This document shows positions 28,929-38,049 of a DNA stretch of 64,000 nt, in pieces. The DNA is from Algoriphagus sp. Y33 (GTDB taxonomy: Bacteria; Bacteroidota; Bacteroidia; Cytophagales; Cyclobacteriaceae). The notes beneath the pieces were generated by a model. The model saw nothing but the letters and a program-made list of their open reading frames with translations. It did no database searches and was not told the DNA's origin. A program made the translations under genes and the position numbers. Position 1 is the first letter of the stretch. Each line of letters opens with the position of its first letter. The stretch covers positions 1,922,001 through 1,986,000 of the forward strand of contig NZ_CP061947.1 of the NCBI RefSeq assembly GCF_014838715.1, read 5' to 3'.

Positions 28929-29040
28929 TGAGGTTTAGGACTTCTTAATTCTTGGTATTCCTACAACAAGTTGACAAAAATGAGTGGCTCATCTCGCTGA
29001 TTTTGTCATTGATGCAAAAACTGATAAACATTAGCCCAAT

Positions 29041-29940
29041 TTACCTGAGAGCCATCCGCAAATTTCCGGGTGGCTTTTTTGGTTTTACCTCATAGAAATA
29101 TTCCCGGTCAAAAATTCTAGAGTAGATGATTGAAGGAACTTGATCATGGTACGGCAGCAAGTCCTTCAAGGTCTCTGCCTGACTTTCATGACCATAAATT
29201 ACCTGCAATACCCGATTAAAATACTCGGTAGTATTGATGGAAAAGTCAGGTTCAGGAAGTCCTTGGGTCAAGTCTTTTGGATAATGCTTTTGAAATCCCT
29301 CCGAAAGCTTCAGCTCCACCCGGATTTGTTTGGGTGATAGCGTAACCTGAAACAACCTTTGTGGAGTAAAGTTTGCTCTCCTAAATTCCTCCATGAATAA
29401 CTCTTCAATTGCCAGTCCAGTCAGCCGGTGATCCGGATGTCCATAGAGTCCTACTTTTGAATCATAACTCACTAAAACATCCGGCTTAAATTGTCCTATT
29501 AATTTTACCGCAATGGATTTGAGCGAATCCAAGCCCAACTTTTCCATTCCGCCATCAGAATAGTCTAAAAGTTCCAAATGGTCTGCTCCGATTGTCTGCG
29601 CCGCATGTTGCATTTCTGATGTTCGAATCCGGGCTAGCTCTTCTCTGGAATATTTTCCTTCCGTTTCGGCTGCTTCTCCTTTGGTCAAGCAAACTAAAAT
29701 GATTCGGTGTCCCTCATCTTTCATTTTCATCAAGGTGCCGGAGACGGTCACTTCATCGTCAGGGTGAGGAAAAAATGCCATAATAGTCTTCGGCCCATCG
29801 GATTGGAATAGTAGCTCATGTTGTGGAATTTCGGAATCATGTAGCTGCGATTTGCCAACCTGAATCAAAATCAAAGGGACCACCACCAAAGTGATGATCC
29901 CAATAATTATCAAGCCGATAATTAGACTTCTCACTCCCAT
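29041..29940 (-). CDS. PIG-L family deacetylase
   Basis: A 299-residue protein with an N-terminal membrane anchor (SLIIGLIIIGIITLVVVPLIL) and the zinc-binding start FFPHPDDEVTVSG; the second metal region is YGHPDHRLTG. PIG-L/LmbE enzymes remove N-acetyl groups from GlcNAc-containing molecules. Its start overlaps the end of the upstream 1139-residue lipoprotein by 10 bp, so the two work together, probably on an extracytoplasmic sugar substrate. Confidence 0.88.
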   Translation of the reverse strand: MGVRSLIIGLIIIGIITLVVVPLILIQVGKSQLHDSEIPQHELLFQSDGPKTIMAFFPHPDDEVTVSGTLMKMKDEGHRIILVCLTKGEAAETEGKYSREELARIRTSEMQHAAQTIGADHLELLDYSDGGMEKLGLDSLKSIAVKLIGQFKPDVLVSYDSKVGLYGHPDHRLTGLAIEELFMEEFRRANFTPQRLFQVTLSPKQIRVELKLSEGFQKHYPKDLTQGLPEPDFSINTTEYFNRVLQVIYGHESQAETLKDLLPYHDQVPSIIYSRIFDREYFYEVKPKKPPGNLRMALR

Positions 29941-32900
29941 TCCTTGTCTAACGTATTTAGGAAACTTACCAAATCCCTGATTTCTCTTTTGGTAAGCAAT
30001 ACTTTCATGTCAGGCATACTGGAAGGAGAATTTTTCCGCTCAGCAATACTGCTATTCATAATCAAGGTATCCGGCTTAGCCCCCTCCTTAATGACTAACC
30101 CATCCGCCTTCTCTTCCATCAGGGTTCCGTTCAAAGAAGTTCCGTCATTCAATTCCAGTTGCACAAATCCATAGCCCGGCGCCAAACGCTTGCTTGGATC
30201 GATCAGTGCTTCCAGAAGTTCTGTCTTAGAGACTCTATTGGCTATACCATTCAGGTGCGGCCCGGCGACACCTCCCATATCATCATATCCATGGCAGCGA
30301 ATACACTGTGCGGTTTGATTTTGGAAGAATATTGCCCTTCCCGCTCTCGCACTACCCCCTTCGAGGGCACCACTATAAAGAGCCACCAAGTTCCCCTTGG
30401 TACGAGTCTCTTGGATTTTGTCATATTTAGCCTTTAGGTCAGTAGACTTGGTAGCGTCTATAGCTTCCTCCAACTCTATCATCACTTCATTCGGCAACTT
30501 GTCTTTTGACAAATCATCCAGAAGCGTATTCCAAAGAGGAAGTTCACCTGAATTATCCAGGTTCCCCAGACTTAGCAATGCGGCTTGCTTTTCTGTAGTG
30601 GTCCTGTTTTGAATCACATCCTGAAGCAAACTCACCATTAATTCCTGAGAAATATCCGTTTTAGTCAACAAGTCCAACCCCACCACCCGTACAGCTCTGG
30701 AATTATCTTTCATTGCCAGTTCTATTGGAGCTGAGATGGATTCAGGATTTGTCGTCGATAATGCCAAAATTGCAGCTACTCGTACATTTTCTGATTTATC
30801 ATTTTTCAACAAGGAAACTAGTTTCGATTCGGCGCTGGCGATCTTCAATTTCCCGATTGCTTTAACTCCTGCCTCCCGTACAGCCTCATCCTTATCATCC
30901 AAAACTCCTATCAAAGTTGATTCAGCTGACTTTTGAATAGGGACAAGATCTCTTTCTATAGCTCCTCTGTTTCTGCCGTCCACACGATCCAGAACTGATG
31001 GCTTTGCCCAAGTTCCCAACGCTGCAATTGCTTCTGCTTTCAGAATGGAATTTACTCCCTGCTTTGCAATGTAAGTTTTCAGGTTATCCATTGACTTTTG
31101 GTTCCCTACTCTCAGGTTTGCACCGATAGCTCTTCTAATCAGCGGCTCGTTCTCGAAATTTGTATTTACCAATAGGTCACCCAAAGCCGGTAAAGCATCT
31201 TCTATAGAGAAATCATCATTAATCGCTCTGGCGGCTTCTGTGACAATATATTCGTCCGAGTCTGCCAAGAAAGCTGTGATACCCGGGTCTACCATTCTAC
31301 GCAGTGCCAAAACAGCTCCAAGGCGAACTGCATTTGAGGGATGAGAAGCCAGCGCAATAATTGGTTCTTTCTTATTGATTCTTGCCAACGCTAAACTCGC
31401 AGCGTGCCGTAAAAATGCATCTTGGTCATTATTGGCTTCCAGTACTCCGATCAAGCCTTCAATCGCAGGCTCATGGGCGATTCTGCCCAATGCTTCTGAA
31501 GCAAAGAATCTTACCCTTATTTCACTGTCCGATAACAAGGGCATCAAGGCCGCCCCCGCTTTCGCATACTTAATGTCTCCAAGCCATTTGGCAGCCTGCG
31601 CCCGGATTTCAAAATCCCGGTCTTTCAGCAGGGGAATCAATGCATCTGCATAGTCCATTTTATCCATTCTCGCCAGCTGGCTCATCCCAACGATAGCGTG
31701 GATTCTAGCCAATTGATTGGTTTTTTGATTAAGGGCAGCTTGAAAAATCTTCGCTCCGTCCTCTCCTCTCTTTGCCAATTCAAACTGGGCTTTTCTTCTG
31801 ATCCTCATGTCCTCATCACTCAAATAGCCACTCAGAGCTTCATCGGTAAGTGTTTTGAAATCGGTCTTCATCACCTGGGCAGTGATCTTTCTGGCTTCCC
31901 AGTTTGTTCCTCCTTCATCCTCGATTTTCCAGATTCTACCATAGTTTTTGGTGTTCCAGCCATCTATCCAGTCAGCAAAATAAAGAGAGCCATCCGGACC
32001 GAAATCCAATCCGGTAGCCAACACCCCTGACATGATGTTCTCTGTTTGGGACATCTTAAACGAAGCCCCGTCAGGCTCCAGCTTGAAGGCATGAATTCCT
32101 GATCGCGTAGGATTGCCTACAAAAGAAGCCACGAAGAAGGTGTTTTTCCATTTTTCTGCCAAGGCTGTTCCCGGATTATAAACCATTCCTGTAGGCCCAT
32201 TGATGTAATTCTGAATCGGTGGAGTGATGTAGGCCGCCTGTCCCTCATGTCTTGGCAGGTACAACTTTTCGTCCATCCAGACTTTATAAGTATTATTGTC
32301 CGGATCACGGTATTTTCCAAACTGCCAGTTGATTCTCCACCCGGTATCCGATCCGTTGACTAGGTAAACCAGCCTTTCACTTTCCCCTGCATGATCCCCG
32401 TCATTATCTACAGAGATAAGGTTGTTGTACTCGTCAAAAGTGAACTCATGCGTATTTCTCACGCCCATGGCGAACACCTCAAAATCACTTCCATCAGGAT
32501 TTGCACGGGCCACTACACCTCTGTTTGGATATTTCCATTCAGTCCCGTCAGGTCCTACTCCATTGAAACCAATATCTCCAATTCCCCAATAGATCCTGCC
32601 ATCGGGACCCAATTTAAGCCCGGACATCCCATGCCCGCCAAAACCAATGTGAACGCCATAGCCATGTGAGATTGATTCTTTCTTATCCATGATGCCATCG
32701 CCGTTTTTGTCAGTAAGTCTCCATACATCCGGCCCCACACCTACAAAGAGATTGTCTTCGAGTTTCAACAAAGCACCCGCCACATCGGTGGTTACATCAT
32801 TGAAATCCTGAACCATAATCTGGGAATACTCCGCAAGTCCATCCCCGTCTCTGTCCTCAAGTCTATAAAGTTCCTCTCTTTCCACTGTCATATCCCGCCA

Positions 32901-33350
32901 GTCGTGTGATCCGTCACCGTTCACATCACCGAGCCAAGTATTTTTATCAGACATCTCAGGAGATAACGTCTTTTGAAGAAAAGCTCTTTTTTCTTCGACG
33001 GTTTGCAAACTAACTGATTCAATTTCCCACTCCTGATGACCTCTGATGTCAAATTCAGAATTTTTCTGGCGATTGGTCCGGGTGTAATATAAACTACCAT
33101 CATCAGTCACCTGGATCGAAATGGGATCATACACCAATGAGTCAACCGCCCATAAGGACAGTTTAAGTCCGGGGCTGAGCGTGGGATTTATTCCTGCTTC
33201 GGCTGCTTGAACCATAGGGGCGATTTCTTCCTTGGTCAATGTCCGTTCACGGAGATCTACCGGTTCATTCTCACTACAAGAAATTAATAGAGGGATTGCG
33301 GCGGCCAAAATGATTTTGACGTAGCATTGTTTAATTTTGGGTTGAGGCAT
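29931..33350 (-). CDS. Propeller-HEAT-cytochrome c lipoprotein (membrane-bound dehydrogenase type)
   Basis: A 1139-residue secreted lipoprotein (AAAIPLLISCSEN). Residues about 60-480 form a sugar-dehydrogenase-like beta-propeller with calcium-type DxDGDG loops (DVNGDGSHDW, DRDGDGLAEY, DKNGDGIMDK). About 500-960 are HEAT repeats built on R-x-x-A-A-x-x-L units. The last ~140 residues are a cytochrome c domain with the single haem motif CIRCH and a downstream Met region. This order is typical of the Planctomycetes/Bacteroidota putative membrane-bound dehydrogenases. The substrate is unknown; it should oxidise a sugar-like compound and pass electrons to haem. Confidence 0.88.
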   Translation of the reverse strand: MPQPKIKQCYVKIILAAAIPLLISCSENEPVDLRERTLTKEEIAPMVQAAEAGINPTLSPGLKLSLWAVDSLVYDPISIQVTDDGSLYYTRTNRQKNSEFDIRGHQEWEIESVSLQTVEEKRAFLQKTLSPEMSDKNTWLGDVNGDGSHDWRDMTVEREELYRLEDRDGDGLAEYSQIMVQDFNDVTTDVAGALLKLEDNLFVGVGPDVWRLTDKNGDGIMDKKESISHGYGVHIGFGGHGMSGLKLGPDGRIYWGIGDIGFNGVGPDGTEWKYPNRGVVARANPDGSDFEVFAMGVRNTHEFTFDEYNNLISVDNDGDHAGESERLVYLVNGSDTGWRINWQFGKYRDPDNNTYKVWMDEKLYLPRHEGQAAYITPPIQNYINGPTGMVYNPGTALAEKWKNTFFVASFVGNPTRSGIHAFKLEPDGASFKMSQTENIMSGVLATGLDFGPDGSLYFADWIDGWNTKNYGRIWKIEDEGGTNWEARKITAQVMKTDFKTLTDEALSGYLSDEDMRIRRKAQFELAKRGEDGAKIFQAALNQKTNQLARIHAIVGMSQLARMDKMDYADALIPLLKDRDFEIRAQAAKWLGDIKYAKAGAALMPLLSDSEIRVRFFASEALGRIAHEPAIEGLIGVLEANNDQDAFLRHAASLALARINKKEPIIALASHPSNAVRLGAVLALRRMVDPGITAFLADSDEYIVTEAARAINDDFSIEDALPALGDLLVNTNFENEPLIRRAIGANLRVGNQKSMDNLKTYIAKQGVNSILKAEAIAALGTWAKPSVLDRVDGRNRGAIERDLVPIQKSAESTLIGVLDDKDEAVREAGVKAIGKLKIASAESKLVSLLKNDKSENVRVAAILALSTTNPESISAPIELAMKDNSRAVRVVGLDLLTKTDISQELMVSLLQDVIQNRTTTEKQAALLSLGNLDNSGELPLWNTLLDDLSKDKLPNEVMIELEEAIDATKSTDLKAKYDKIQETRTKGNLVALYSGALEGGSARAGRAIFFQNQTAQCIRCHGYDDMGGVAGPHLNGIANRVSKTELLEALIDPSKRLAPGYGFVQLELNDGTSLNGTLMEEKADGLVIKEGAKPDTLIMNSSIAERKNSPSSMPDMKVLLTKREIRDLVSFLNTLDKEWE

Positions 33351-33431
33351 AGGTTAATTTTATTATTCCAAATTTGAAATTAACAAAATTAAAAATGCCT
33401 TTTAAGCCATTAATCAAAAAGAGAGTAAAAC

Positions 33432-33460
33432 AAAAATCCCGACCAAGGATCGGGATTTTG
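33432..33460 (-). terminator. Terminator of the tRNA-Glu pair
   Basis: The stem aaaatcccga/tcgggatttt with a 7-nt loop lies downstream of the minus-strand tRNA genes and has T-rich flanks in that direction. Confidence 0.8.
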
Positions 33461-33534
33461 TTCACTTTAACCACTAACAACCATAAAACAAAAATTTCTG
33501 AAGACAAAGCGGGGATTGAGCTTAAACGTCTTGG

Positions 33535-33606
33535 TAGTCGGTACGGGAATCGAACCCGTGTTTTATCCGTGAAAGGGATACGTCCTAACCCCTAGACGAA
33601 CCGACC
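33535..33606 (-). tRNA. tRNA-Glu (anticodon TTC), copy A
   Basis: A full cloverleaf can be drawn: acceptor GGTCGGT/ACCGACT, D-arm GTCTAGGGGTTAGGAC, anticodon loop CTTTCAC and T-arm ACGGGTTCGATTCCCGT. The acceptor end has a G-T pair at position 1-72. The bases following the discriminator A are CCA, so the 3' end is encoded in this copy. Confidence 0.96.
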
Positions 33607-33654
33607 ATACTAAATCAAAAATATTCACAACTTCCTGTAAAACAGGAGACAATG

Positions 33655-33726
33655 TAGTCGGTACGGGAATCGAACCCGTGTTTTATCCGTGAAAGGGATA
33701 CGTCCTAACCCCTAGACGAACCGACC
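33655..33726 (-). tRNA. tRNA-Glu (anticodon TTC), copy B
   Basis: Identical over all 72 positions to copy A and exactly 120 bp away, in the same orientation. After the discriminator A the sequence is CA followed by TT, so CCA is not encoded and must be added by the nucleotidyltransferase. It is transcribed first, with copy A and the terminator following. Confidence 0.96.
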
Positions 33727-33886
33727 ATTAATGACCTTGAAAAACTTGCTTTTTCAAATGGTTGTGCAAATATAGAGGGTTATGTTTTTAAAACCAATTT
33801 GGCTTCGAAAATTTCTTCTGATTTGAGTTAAAAAGCTGAGTCCAAAGGAATAAAATTTTCTTGGAATGGTTTGTTCTTGATTTTCC

Positions 33887-33894
33887 TACTTTTG
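33887..33894 (+). promoter_or_regulatory. gapA -7 promoter element
   Basis: TACTTTTG matches TAnnTTTG and lies 22 bp before the gapA ATG. A good -33 TTG at the usual spacing is not seen. Confidence 0.5.
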
Positions 33895-33916
33895 ATTTCA
33901 AATTAGAAAACTACCC

Positions 33917-34936
33917 ATGAAACCAACAAAAGACATCAGAGTAGCCATAAACGGCTTCGGAAGGATAGGAAGGTATACAGCCAAATTGATCTTGGAGAAA
34001 AAAGGATTTAATCTGGTAGCTATTAATGATTTGGCAGATCAAGTTGCCATCTCACACTTGCTCAAGTACGATTCCATTCATGGGAAATCCGGAAGTAAAA
34101 TCGAGCTTAAGGATTCCATCCTTAAAGTAAATGAGCATGAAATCCTGCTGTTTGGACAATCTGATCCCGAAAAACTTCCCTGGGAAAGTTTAGCTATTGA
34201 CATTGTCATTGAATGTACGGGGAGATTTACAGATAGGTCAGGAGCCGAAAAACACCTGACGGCCGGTGCTAAAAAAGTCATTATTTCCGCACCTTCACTT
34301 GATCCGACTATCAAAATGGTGGTTTTGGGGGTCAACGATTCTATTTTGACAGGGGATGAAAAAATCGTTTCCAATGCTTCCTGTACCACAAATTGCCTGG
34401 CTCCCATGGTAAAAGTACTGGATGACAATTTCGGAGTGGTTAAAGGTTTCGCATCCACGGTCCATTCTTATACCAATGATCAAAACCTTCATGATGCACC
34501 CCACCGAGACTTGAGACGTGCAAGAGCGGCTGCCTATTCTATTATTCCCACTACTACCAATGCAGGAAAAGCACTGGACGGGATATTGCCTGATTTGTCA
34601 GGCAGAATTGAAGCTTCGGCCATGCGGGTTCCTGTACCGGACGGTTCATTGACGGACATGATCGTGGAGCTAGAAGAGGAGGCCTCCGAAGAGCAAATAA
34701 ATACCGCATTCAGAGATGCCGCTAATGGCTATTTGAAGGGCTATCTGGAAGTGGAAGACTCCCCTATTGTATCTATAGATATCATAGGAAATCCACATTC
34801 CTGTATTATAGATTCTGCGCTTACTTCTGCTAAAGGAAAAATGATCAAACTCGTAGGCTGGTACGACAACGAAGCGGGCTATGCCAACCGTTTGGTCGAC
34901 CTAGCCCGCTTGATATCAGAGAATAATAATAAGTAA
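33917..34936 (+). CDS. gapA: Type I glyceraldehyde-3-phosphate dehydrogenase
   Basis: A 339-residue glycolytic enzyme. The NAD fold begins AINGFGRIGRYTAKLIL, with Asp at the end of the second strand (AINDLA), favouring NAD. The catalytic Cys is in SNASCTTNCLAP, the phosphate-binding region is HSYTNDQNLHDAPHRDLRRARAA, and WYDNEAGYANR closes the protein. It is convergent with the VOC gene, with 3 bp between stops. Confidence 0.96.
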   Translation: MKPTKDIRVAINGFGRIGRYTAKLILEKKGFNLVAINDLADQVAISHLLKYDSIHGKSGSKIELKDSILKVNEHEILLFGQSDPEKLPWESLAIDIVIECTGRFTDRSGAEKHLTAGAKKVIISAPSLDPTIKMVVLGVNDSILTGDEKIVSNASCTTNCLAPMVKVLDDNFGVVKGFASTVHSYTNDQNLHDAPHRDLRRARAAAYSIIPTTTNAGKALDGILPDLSGRIEASAMRVPVPDGSLTDMIVELEEEASEEQINTAFRDAANGYLKGYLEVEDSPIVSIDIIGNPHSCIIDSALTSAKGKMIKLVGWYDNEAGYANRLVDLARLISENNNK

Positions 34937-34939
34937 GGA

Positions 34940-36001
34940 TTAAGCTTTTACACGGTTAAGAGAAAGGAGCTTTACTACAAAGTTTGGTAGATTTCCTTTC
35001 TTTTTTCGTTCCCCCAGATTGAGATACCAGCCAAACTTCTCCATAATAGGGACTTTGAAAGTCTCTACCATCTCGATCAAGGTACCATCCGGATCTTCCA
35101 AATAAGAGAATCGTCCGGCCGCTTTGCCCATGTCAAATTCATTTTGGCTATCCACGGTAAGTTCTATACCATCTTTTGACAGTTTTTCTTTGATATCACT
35201 CATACCGTTGACATCGAAACAAACGTGGATAAATCCCAAATCCCCCCAGTTTCTGTTTTCAAATACTTTATTCCTAGGTTGGGCACTTGTCTCGATCAAC
35301 TCAATTTGCGTTTGACAAAACAACCTGCCAAATGCACCTGTCATTACCGAAGATCCCTGTAGGATAGCTCTTCGGTATTCTGTAGCCCCTTCTCCTACTT
35401 GTGCGAAATCTGCCCAAACACCGGTTTTATCACAAAGTATTTCAGTTTGCTCCAAATGCTTTTGATACACAGGCAATGCATTGTCCACAGATGACACCCC
35501 AATCACTACACCCAAAACGCCGCCTGTAAGGTCTTTGTTTTTGCTAAACCAGGAACCGTTTTCAATCAATTCAAACGTATTGCCATAAGGGTCTTTTACA
35601 TAAAAATGCCATACGCCCAATGGGTTTTTTACAGGCTCCCCAAGCATGGTTGCCCCTATCTTTCTAAGGTGAGCATAGGTTTTCTGAATATCGTGGCAGC
35701 GCATTTTCACAGCCAAAATCCCCAGGTCTTTCCAACTAAGCGCTTTCTCCGATGCCATGGGCTCCTTTGAAGTGTATTGCCAGATTTCAAATCCACCGCC
35801 ACCTTGCATATTCAAAGCTAGAATAGCATGTCTGCTTTCTACCTTACCAGAAGTGTAACGAGTCATCAATTTAGCTTCAGCACTATCCTGGAAGATCGGC
35901 ACATCCATTCTAAATGCTTTTCTGTACCAAGCCCAAGCCTGATCTGCATCTTTTACTCCTATCCCTACTTGCTGGATTCCATTAATTGTCGCTTGATTCA
36001 T
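34940..36001 (-). CDS. VOC-superfamily (glyoxalase-like) protein, two tandem domains
   Basis: A 353-residue protein with repeated betaalphabetabetabeta modules: IQQVGIGVKDADQAWAWYRKAF at residue 10 and GVVIGVSSVDNALPVYQKHL at about 170, each followed by a metal-site-like strand ending in DPYGNTFELIE and DPDGTLIEMVE. The closing E-containing strands resemble glyoxalase and dioxygenase sites, but the enzyme activity is unknown. It may be the last gene of the arsenosugar-type operon (18 bp after the glycosyltransferase), although a direct role there is not established. Confidence 0.8.
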   Translation of the reverse strand: MNQATINGIQQVGIGVKDADQAWAWYRKAFRMDVPIFQDSAEAKLMTRYTSGKVESRHAILALNMQGGGGFEIWQYTSKEPMASEKALSWKDLGILAVKMRCHDIQKTYAHLRKIGATMLGEPVKNPLGVWHFYVKDPYGNTFELIENGSWFSKNKDLTGGVLGVVIGVSSVDNALPVYQKHLEQTEILCDKTGVWADFAQVGEGATEYRRAILQGSSVMTGAFGRLFCQTQIELIETSAQPRNKVFENRNWGDLGFIHVCFDVNGMSDIKEKLSKDGIELTVDSQNEFDMGKAAGRFSYLEDPDGTLIEMVETFKVPIMEKFGWYLNLGERKKKGNLPNFVVKLLSLNRVKA

Positions 36002-36019
36002 TCAACTACTGTTATGCTT

Positions 36020-36727
36020 TTACTTCTTTTGGTTTAAAAGATTTAAATATAAACTTTTGATTGAAGCCGGCTTAACTTTTAACAAAAAAAGAGAAAAAGC
36101 CATAAGATTAGCCAGCTGTACTTTTACCCAATTAGTTGAGCTGTATTTGCGTGCGGAAACTGTAATTTCCTGCGGAAGGACATGGAAATCAGATTTTTGA
36201 CGGATTCTCCTTACCAATTCAAAATCCTCCATGATGCAATAGGACTCATTAAAACCTTCCAAAGAGTCAAAAAATGATTTTTTTATAAATAGCGTTTGAT
36301 CCCCCCCTCCGGCAAAAGGCCCATTAAATCGGGTAAACCATGAATTAACTTTCAATAAGCTACTGTCAGAATCAAATTTGTATCGAAAGCATCCAACTTG
36401 CTTTCCTTTTTCAATACTTTCGAGGATCACTTTCGCAAATTTCTTATTCGGCCTAGTGTCTGCGTGCACAAAGTAAAGAATGGAGCCTCTGGCATATTTT
36501 GACCCTAGATTTAATTGATTAGCTCTATTGCAAACAGTAGAAAGAATAGTCTGCGCTCCTAATGACCCCGCTATTGCAAGAGAATTGTCTTCAGATCCTC
36601 CGTCTGCTACAATAATTTCGGAAATCAACCCCTCTCCATATTCCATAAGGTAAGGAATCAATTCTTTGAGATTTGATTCCTCATTTAAGCATGGGATTAT
36701 CACCGAAATCTTATTCGCCTCAGTCAA
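36020..36727 (-). CDS. GT-A glycosyltransferase, TIGR04283 (arsenosugar-associated) type
   Basis: A 235-residue family-2-like glycosyltransferase starting ISVIIPCLNEESNLKELI, with ADGGSEDNS and FVHADTRP supplying the nucleotide-sugar and metal (DxD-like HAD) sites. The type is typically found with ArsS. The start appears to be TTG inside the stop region of the preceding gene (8-bp overlap), as no ATG is available nearby. It is a candidate to build the glycoside part of an arsenosugar. Confidence 0.85.
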   Translation of the reverse strand: MTEANKISVIIPCLNEESNLKELIPYLMEYGEGLISEIIVADGGSEDNSLAIAGSLGAQTILSTVCNRANQLNLGSKYARGSILYFVHADTRPNKKFAKVILESIEKGKQVGCFRYKFDSDSSLLKVNSWFTRFNGPFAGGGDQTLFIKKSFFDSLEGFNESYCIMEDFELVRRIRQKSDFHVLPQEITVSARKYSSTNWVKVQLANLMAFSLFLLKVKPASIKSLYLNLLNQKK

Positions 36728-37343
36728 CTCTGCGTTTGATAGAGTAATTTTTGATGTTGTTTTCCAGCACTACCTTTTGCAAAAGCCCACCTTCATAATA
36801 AAAACGATTCATATTACCATTTACATCAATCTCATACACACCCTTTTCTACTTCCTTTACGGTAGTCAACATTCCGAAATTCTCAGAGATTAATACATCC
36901 CCGGCTTTCGGCTCATGAAAATATAATGTGGCCGTACTTGAAGTAATGACCTGATCGATGGGATCCCCATTGTGGAATTTATAGGAATTCGCATCCACCT
37001 CGTAATGGTCTTTGTTCCACGTGACTGAAGTCAAAAAATTCCCCCTATTAGAGTCTGAATTCGTAGTTGCCTTCATCAGTTGACCGTTTTCATACTGTGC
37101 TTTTTGCAAAAACTCCACATGAATTTTACCAAAAAACCAGAATTCCACTTTACTGTGAATCTGATAATCTTCCCCTTTCGGAGTAGTAGTTTTATCAGCC
37201 TTCATGCTACCGATTGTAAATCCGGCAAGCACAATATCATAGGTATTTGTTTTGGTTTGACTAAAGCCTTTGGGACTTACTCCTAACGAAAGGGCAAGAA
37301 CTGTTAAAACAAAACTAACTGATTTAAAGCTATTTAAAAACAT
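36720..37343 (-). CDS. Secreted DUF6134-like protein
   Basis: A 207-residue protein with a signal peptide (FVLTVLALSLGVSPKGFSQ). A beta-rich domain follows, starting with NTYDIVLAGFTIGSMKA and ending NRFYYEGGLLQKVVLENN. The pattern resembles DUF6134/DUF3108 outer-envelope proteins of Bacteroidota. No active site is visible. Co-transcribed with the glycosyltransferase it overlaps. Its link to arsenosugar synthesis is by neighbourhood only. Confidence 0.6.
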   Translation of the reverse strand: MFLNSFKSVSFVLTVLALSLGVSPKGFSQTKTNTYDIVLAGFTIGSMKADKTTTPKGEDYQIHSKVEFWFFGKIHVEFLQKAQYENGQLMKATTNSDSNRGNFLTSVTWNKDHYEVDANSYKFHNGDPIDQVITSSTATLYFHEPKAGDVLISENFGMLTTVKEVEKGVYEIDVNGNMNRFYYEGGLLQKVVLENNIKNYSIKRRVD

Positions 37344-37448
37344 ATATATCTATCAAGAAGTAAAGGGACTGACTTTATAATTTTCAATGGGTCAAATCTA
37401 CAATAAGATGGAGGTTTACCTTAATTCCTCCCAAAGATTGAAGAAACA

Positions 37449-38048
37449 TTAAGATTTAAACTTATCCTTAGCTCTGTTCCAATCCTCTTCAAAATCTACA
37501 TCTGAAAGCATTGGAAGCAAGGCAAAGGAAATCTCATTTCGGGTCAAATATTCCTTAGTCAGAGAGGCTACTTGATCCGTACTCCATGGAATCCCGGTAA
37601 ATAATCCCGGTATAAATTTACGCATGCCAAGCAGGTAATATCCTCCATCCTCGGCAGGACCTATGACCACCTCCCTTGTATTCAACTTTTCAAATGCTGC
37701 GGAAATGTGTTCTGATGTAATCTCTACACAATCCGTTCCTATTATTACCAAGCGATCAAATTTCTCCCCGAAGAGTAGCTGAAACGCATTACTCATTTTT
37801 TCACCCAATCCGCCTCCTGACTGTAGTTCAAATCTATAATTTGTGGGATATACCGAAAGGTCTCCTTCTAGGCAATTTGAGAAAAAGAGAATCTTTTGGG
37901 CAGGACATTGGGCAGCTACACTATGAGTATATTCCACCAATTGCCCATATACTTCAAAAGCAGCCTGATCTCCCATGGTAGCGGCAAGCCTTGTTTTTAC
38001 TTTTCCCGGTTCTGCATTTTTCTGGAAAATCAATAATCCATCTTTCAT
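37449..38048 (-). CDS. TIGR04282 arsenosugar-type glycosyltransferase
   Basis: A 199-residue nucleotidyl/glycosyl-transferase-like protein: LLIFQKNAEPGKVKTRLAATMG near the N-terminus, IIGTDCVEIT for the metal site and GPAEDGGYYLLGM, all typical of TIGR04282 proteins linked to ArsS. The ATG at 38048 follows the arsS stop by 1 bp and removes a non-conserved N-terminal extension that would run into arsS. Confidence 0.87.
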   Translation of the reverse strand: MKDGLLIFQKNAEPGKVKTRLAATMGDQAAFEVYGQLVEYTHSVAAQCPAQKILFFSNCLEGDLSVYPTNYRFELQSGGGLGEKMSNAFQLLFGEKFDRLVIIGTDCVEITSEHISAAFEKLNTREVVIGPAEDGGYYLLGMRKFIPGLFTGIPWSTDQVASLTKEYLTRNEISFALLPMLSDVDFEEDWNRAKDKFKS

Positions 38049-38049
38049 C

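Noticed and set aside
29050..29075. Hairpin agccatccg/cgggtggct near the PIG-L stop, followed by tttttt on the plus strand
   Set aside because: It lies inside the coding region of a minus-strand gene, and the T-run is on the wrong side for that gene's transcript.
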